Shown here: piece by piece, positions 61,728-64,000 of the stretch
Layout: the number at the start of each line of letters is the position of its first letter
Position numbering within the stretch: the stretch's first letter is position 1
DNA from: Pedobacter sp. WC2423
Lineage (GTDB): Bacteria > Bacteroidota > Bacteroidia > Sphingobacteriales > Sphingobacteriaceae
Assembly: GCF_040822065.1 (NCBI RefSeq)
Contig: NZ_CP162005.1
Span: 248,001 to 312,000 of the forward strand
Length of the DNA: 64,000 nucleotides
Direction of reading: 5' to 3'
Notes under the pieces: model-generated
The model's input: the letters and a program-made list of their open reading frames with translations, nothing else
The model's database searches: none
Told to the model about the DNA's origin: nothing
Translations under genes and position numbers: made by a program

Positions 61728-63755
61728 ATGACTAAATCGTTTAATTTTATTAAAACTGTTGTTGTGCTACTGCTTTTGCTCCAGTTTTATACCATGTCAT
61801 CAATCGCTCAGATCACCTGGCCTGCCAGTCAGCTTCTTCCATCTTTTACTGCGCCAGCACAAACTCAGGATTTAATTACGCTTCGCGAAACATCTTCCCG
61901 GTGGGAGGCCGAAAGCTCAGCTATCAGTCACAAAACCGGAAGACCGGAAACAGACGGCTGGCTTTGTCAAACCGGAATTGACCTTCCAAACCTTCATATG
62001 GTTTACGGGCCCTATGATAAAACTATACCAGCTGGCCCGAACGTAGCTGAATTTCGAATGAAGATTGATAACAATACCGTCAATAACGATCCGGTAGTAG
62101 ATCTTGAAGTCGTTAATGCCACAACCGGGCAGATCCTGACCACGAAGACCGTTACCCGTCAGCAGTTTGCTATAGCTGCAGACTATACCAGCTTTAGGTT
62201 ACCCTTCACTATGCCAGCAAATAATCAATCCATAGAGTTACGCGTATTCTGGCGGGGAACCAGTTATATCAAAGTAGACTGGGTTAGTGCAGATCAAAAT
62301 AGTTCCTCCGCAGAAATGTACCTGTTTGCCTCTTTAAAAGGGATTATTAACCAAACAAAGCCGCGTATTTTCTCTTACGAAGGTGATTCATTTGCAGAAG
62401 GGCCATATACCTGGTTGCAATCTTTAGGCTTAGGCTGGTCTGAACCCGCAGACAAATGGGATCTGATTACTAAATACCGCAGTGAAATATCCGGTTTAAT
62501 CGTTTATGACCCTGCGCAAATACATACCGTTAACCTGGCAACCATGCTTGCAAAAAGTAAAAATGCCCTGATCGTCTCTCCATTACTGCTATCACGTTTA
62601 ACCTCTGCTCCATACAATTTACCCATTTTAGTAGATATGCGCGGGCAGTTCAGTAGTAAGTTGCAGGTCTACCAAACTTTATATAATACCTACTGGCCAA
62701 ACATTGATCACCGGTTATTAATCGGATTAAATCCTGAAGCACATAAAGCTGCCCTCAGAGAATATGCAACTGCATTGGGTGCAGCGGTAGTCTGGCTGGA
62801 TCCGGATATCGCTGGTGAAAGTGAATTACTAAACAGCTTTCTTTCTTCCATGCCCGCAGGTTCAAACTTTATGGGATGGTGGCCTGAAGAAGCCTCAGGT
62901 GTAGAAAGAGCCTCAAAATATGGATTGACAACCATTGCCAGTGATTGGTGTACAAATCTGACCGTACATAGCGGTACATCAAGAACAGTGAATATTAAAC
63001 CAATACCTCCAAAACCCGCATTACAAAATAAGATTTATGTGGCCTTCATTTTAAGTGATGGTGACAATTTACAATATGTCGAACATTTGATGCGTAAGCT
63101 TTGGTCTAACCCTGATCGCGGCTCAGTTCCTATAGGATGGACATTATCACCTGCAATGCTGGATGCTATGCCCGGAGCACTCAATTACTTCTGGCAAACC
63201 GCTACCGACAATGATAACCTGATTTCCGGCCCTTCAGGATATGGCTATACCTATCCGAACAGCTGGACTAATCAAAGTTTACTGGAACAATTTGTTGCTA
63301 AAACAGAAGATTATAATAAACGTGCTGGTTTGCGGGTGATTACGGTCTGGAACACCATCACCGGTGGAATCAGTCAGAACGTTGGAGAAACCTTTGCCAG
63401 CCACGCGCCAACCTTGCTTGGCTTAACTGGTCAGAATACAGGTGGGGGACTAACTATTTACAATAACAGCCTTCCTGGAATGGCACTTTCCTGTAACTAC
63501 TGTAGCAATGAACAAAATATGAAAGATCATATTGCTTCTGCTGCCGCAGGATGGGATCGTAATTCACCACGCTTTGTAATTATACAAGCACAACCCTGGA
63601 ATAATGCCAGGCCAACAAGTTTTAAGGATGTGGCGGGTTCCCTGAACGCAGATTATGTAGTAGTGCGTCCGGATCATATCTTTCAGCTTATCCGGGAATC
63701 AAAAGGTCTTTCAACCAGTCTGCCGGCGAAATCTCATTTGTCTAATAAACTATAA
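61728..63755 (+). CDS. Secreted GxGYxYP-domain protein, putative glycoside hydrolase
   Basis: 675 residues. Signal peptide to about residue 27 (TMSSIAQ). N-terminal beta domain (about 30-200), then a long catalytic-like domain and a C-terminal part. The motif GPSGYGYTYP (near residues 503-512) is the defining signature of the GxGYxYP family, which is proposed to be glycan-active. The AYSDGDNLQYVEHLM-like segment (FILSDGDNLQYVEHLM, residues near 440-455) is the other mark. Enzyme activity of the family has been proposed from genomic context; the sugar is unknown. Ends 78 bp before the converging AraC-type gene. Confidence 0.88.
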   Translation: MTKSFNFIKTVVVLLLLLQFYTMSSIAQITWPASQLLPSFTAPAQTQDLITLRETSSRWEAESSAISHKTGRPETDGWLCQTGIDLPNLHMVYGPYDKTIPAGPNVAEFRMKIDNNTVNNDPVVDLEVVNATTGQILTTKTVTRQQFAIAADYTSFRLPFTMPANNQSIELRVFWRGTSYIKVDWVSADQNSSSAEMYLFASLKGIINQTKPRIFSYEGDSFAEGPYTWLQSLGLGWSEPADKWDLITKYRSEISGLIVYDPAQIHTVNLATMLAKSKNALIVSPLLLSRLTSAPYNLPILVDMRGQFSSKLQVYQTLYNTYWPNIDHRLLIGLNPEAHKAALREYATALGAAVVWLDPDIAGESELLNSFLSSMPAGSNFMGWWPEEASGVERASKYGLTTIASDWCTNLTVHSGTSRTVNIKPIPPKPALQNKIYVAFILSDGDNLQYVEHLMRKLWSNPDRGSVPIGWTLSPAMLDAMPGALNYFWQTATDNDNLISGPSGYGYTYPNSWTNQSLLEQFVAKTEDYNKRAGLRVITVWNTITGGISQNVGETFASHAPTLLGLTGQNTGGGLTIYNNSLPGMALSCNYCSNEQNMKDHIASAAAGWDRNSPRFVIIQAQPWNNARPTSFKDVAGSLNADYVVVRPDHIFQLIRESKGLSTSLPAKSHLSNKL

Positions 63756-63789
63756 TTGAGTGAGTAGAGAAACCTGATTAAACAGCAGT

Positions 63790-63824
63790 ATCCATGTAAA
63801 AAGATTTATCCTTTTTGCATGGAT
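63790..63824. terminator. Bidirectional terminator
   Basis: ATCCATGTAAAAAG pairs with CTTTTTGCATGGAT around a short loop (one G-T pair), lying between the GxGYxYP gene and the converging AraC-type gene. A-rich and T-rich arms on each side let it stop transcription in both directions. Confidence 0.7.
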
Positions 63825-63833
63825 TTTAATTAC

Positions 63834-64000
63834 TTAAACCTTCTTTTTTTGATTCGCGTACATGCTGGCTGCATAATCGGTCGGAGACATTCCGAACTGT
63901 TTGGCGAAAATCCGGCCAAAATGAGTTTGAGAACTATATCCTACCATCTCTGCGATCTCGTAGATTTTAAGGGTACCTTCATTCAGTAGTTCCGCTGCTT
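63834..64000 (-). CDS. AraC-family transcriptional regulator, C-terminal fragment at window edge
   Basis: The minus frame enters at 64000 and stops at TAA 63834-63836, giving 55 residues (AAELLNEGTLKIYEIAEMVG, then YSSQTHFGRIFAKQFGMSP). The second helix-turn-helix of AraC proteins and the final P-T-D-Y-A motif are visible. The start lies outside the window. It may control the GxGYxYP gene, but this is only context. Confidence 0.88.
   Translation of the reverse strand, partial: AAELLNEGTLKIYEIAEMVGYSSQTHFGRIFAKQFGMSPTDYAASMYANQKKKV

Noticed and set aside
1..64000. CRISPR arrays and tRNA genes
   Set aside because: No regularly spaced repeat units or cloverleaf-forming sequence were noticed on either strand.

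Overview
The window looks like a chromosomal segment of a Bacteroidota bacterium, most likely a Sphingobacteriaceae member such as Pedobacter. I infer this from TPR-fused sensor kinases, start sites without a clear Shine-Dalgarno sequence, TAnnTTTG-type promoter elements, a GxGYxYP glycan enzyme and small Cys-rich Bacteroidota proteins. No tRNA, rRNA or CRISPR array was seen.

Region 1 (1-22080, + strand) is the end of a nonribosomal peptide synthetase cluster. The tail of one synthetase is followed by a 5976-residue synthetase (docking-C-A-T-E-C-A-T-E-C-A-T-E-C-A-T-TE) and an ABC exporter. The binding-pocket residues I read suggest Val, an unknown probably basic residue, Leu (exact textbook code), and the same unknown again. 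Three epimerization domains make the first three D-configured. A cationic peptide antibiotic is the working hypothesis.

Region 2 (22085-34026, - strand) is regulatory. It holds a TPR histidine kinase, an alpha/beta hydrolase, and a five-gene operon with three sigma54-type activators (one broken by an in-frame TAA) and two HisKA_2-type kinases. Region 3 (34265-42837, + strand, divergent) is a tight ten-gene detoxification/stress operon: isochorismatase-like hydrolase, outer-membrane barrel, M17-N-like protein, amidohydrolase, DoxX, Dps, DUF1275, MhqO-like dioxygenase, MhqD-like hydrolase and TMEM175-like channel. The hydrolase on one side and the operon on the other share a 21-bp site lying exactly 58 nt upstream of a -24/-12 element. 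This ties the regulators to their probable targets.

Region 4 (42946-49001) holds a YtxH-like protein, a hypothetical membrane protein, a short secreted peptide gene ahead of a TPR kinase/response-regulator pair, and a relic bracketed by 37-bp inverted repeats.

Region 5 (49454-54970) is a compact six-gene operon: a PD-(D/E)xK nuclease-like protein, four unrecognised proteins (one with a membrane hairpin) and a Ycf46-like AAA+ ATPase. It is the best candidate for an undescribed, possibly defence-related, system.

Region 6 (55104-64000) has small secreted proteins, an overlapping membrane protein/kinase/regulator operon, a hypothetical protein, a lipoprotein plus exported protein pair, a GxGYxYP glycan enzyme and the end of an AraC-type regulator. 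All family calls come from reading motifs by eye; no database search was run.
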